Of a stretch of 64,000 bases of DNA, positions 63,332-64,000 are shown in pieces. Under the pieces are notes generated by a model. That model was not told the origin of the DNA. It did not search any database and saw only the letters and a list, made by a program, of their open reading frames with translations. Every line of letters starts with the position of its first letter. The stretch's first letter is position 1. The stretch spans positions 558,001-622,000 of the forward strand of contig CP137330.1 in NCBI GenBank assembly GCA_033182465.1, in the 5' to 3' direction. The DNA comes from Sanghuangporus weigelae (Eukaryota > Basidiomycota > Agaricomycetes > Hymenochaetales > Hymenochaetaceae). Position numbers and translations under genes: made by a program.

Positions 63332-64000
63332 ATGACTGCCTTTGAATCGCAAGCAGTCGACACGTCCAATAGGTTGTCTGCCCTCAGGAAGATACTGGCT
63401 AATAGCACACCACCAATCGATGCTTTCGTAATTCCGAGCGAAGATGCCCGTGCGTATATTTTCTTTCAGAGGTTTGGGATGGCTTTTTCATAGATCTTGC
63501 TTCGATCAGACTTCAGCGAGTTCCCTTCGCACAGTGATGAACGCAGGGCCTTTATATCTGGATTCGATGGTTCAGCTGGTAAATCGCTCATAACTTATCC
63601 ATGAGTGATACTAAACGAAACATATAGGCTGTGCCGTTGTGACTCAGACGGATGCCTATCTGTTTACAGATGGCCGATACTTCTTACAAGCGTCAAAACA
63701 GCTAGATAAGTAAGTACAGTGGTCATGTGCTTTTCGCTCTGCTTGTTAACGCATCTTAGGAACTGGACATTGATGAAAACAGGTTTACCAGGTAAAAGAA
63801 AATCTCCACATGTCGCTTCCGCACACAACTAAACCGGAGACAGGCATACCTACATGGCAAGAATTCCTTTCAGAAGTAAGTAGCGACCCGTTTGCGCGCG
63901 AATCCCAAGCAAGACCATGAACAAACACGGTTGACGTTTGAGTCCTGTCTCCTTGGTGTCGTATAATGCAATTTTTGAAATAACGGAGAGGTGTTGCCGT
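63332..64000 (+). CDS. Aminopeptidase P (Xaa-Pro aminopeptidase), 5' part, runs off the window
   Basis: Removes N-terminal residues before proline; metallopeptidase family M24. Exon 1 from ATG 63,332 reads MTAFESQAVDTSNRLSALRK, ending IDAFVIPSEDA. Spliced exons follow: HFSEFPSHSDERRAFISGFD GSAG (the family's SEYxxxxDxRRxFISGFxGSAG block), CAVVTQTDAYLFTDGRYFLQ, ASKQLDKNWTLMKTGLP and IPTWQEFLSE. These are the N-terminal creatinase-N domain; the metal-binding domain is outside. The frame is open upstream to another ATG at 63,212, which would add 40 residues with six Arg and no Asp/Glu, compatible with a mitochondrial presequence. Confidence 0.9.

Overview
The window looks like nuclear DNA of a basidiomycete, most likely an Agaricomycete. 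The genes are packed with many short introns (about 45-70 bases) that have GT..AG ends. The families seen (DUF6533 membrane proteins, a WOPR regulator starting MQVATGPGYTTHPSL, MRS2, NIPA, Derlin) are standard there, and a chromodomain-bearing Ty3/gypsy element is present. All identifications come from reading motifs; no database search was run.

Bases 1-18.8 kb are a decayed tandem duplication. The repeating unit is a DUF6533 seven-helix-type protein gene, an E(z)/EZH2-like histone methyltransferase gene, and an NF-YB (HAP3) gene on the opposite strand. Unit 1 has a broken DUF6533 gene, EZH2-like copy A and an NF-YB pseudogene. Unit 2 has a broken DUF6533 gene, only a tail of the SET gene and an NF-YB remnant. 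Unit 3 has an intact-looking DUF6533 gene, EZH2-like copy B and the intact NF-YB gene. A relic of the last SET exon follows every DUF6533 copy. A 97-bp insertion with a tRNA-like body and a 5-bp target duplication is present only in unit 3.

Bases 18.8-48.8 kb carry ordinary host genes. These are a low-complexity hypothetical protein divergent from NF-YB; mitochondrial Mg2+ channel MRS2 (-); a nucleotidyltransferase-like small protein; a Derlin; an inverted pair of paralogous small genes that share a near-identical central patch; orotate phosphoribosyltransferase (URA5 type); gluconokinase; another hypothetical protein; a WOPR (Gti1/Pac2) transcription factor (-); and a NIPA-type Mg2+ transporter (-). 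Long stretches between them (20.6-24.0, 36.5-39.1, 39.9-43.2 and 44.5-47.1 kb) show no convincing gene.

Bases 49.0-63.0 kb are a repeat island: an AT-rich 60-bp-arm foldback, a diverged fragment of an LTR, a 27-bp minisatellite, and a 12.3-kb chromoviral Ty3/gypsy element with two apparently identical 1.5-kb LTRs. The element is unusually gene-rich. Besides gag and a PR-RT-RH-IN-chromodomain pol it has two ORFs before gag, a 358-codon ORF after pol, an antisense membrane-protein ORF and a 213-codon ORF inside each LTR. Its primer-binding site is perfectly complementary (12 nt) to the predicted 5' end of its own RNA, the hallmark of Tf1/sushi-type self-priming.

The last kilobase holds an intron-containing tRNA-Val(UAC) gene and the first exons of an aminopeptidase P gene that runs off the window.
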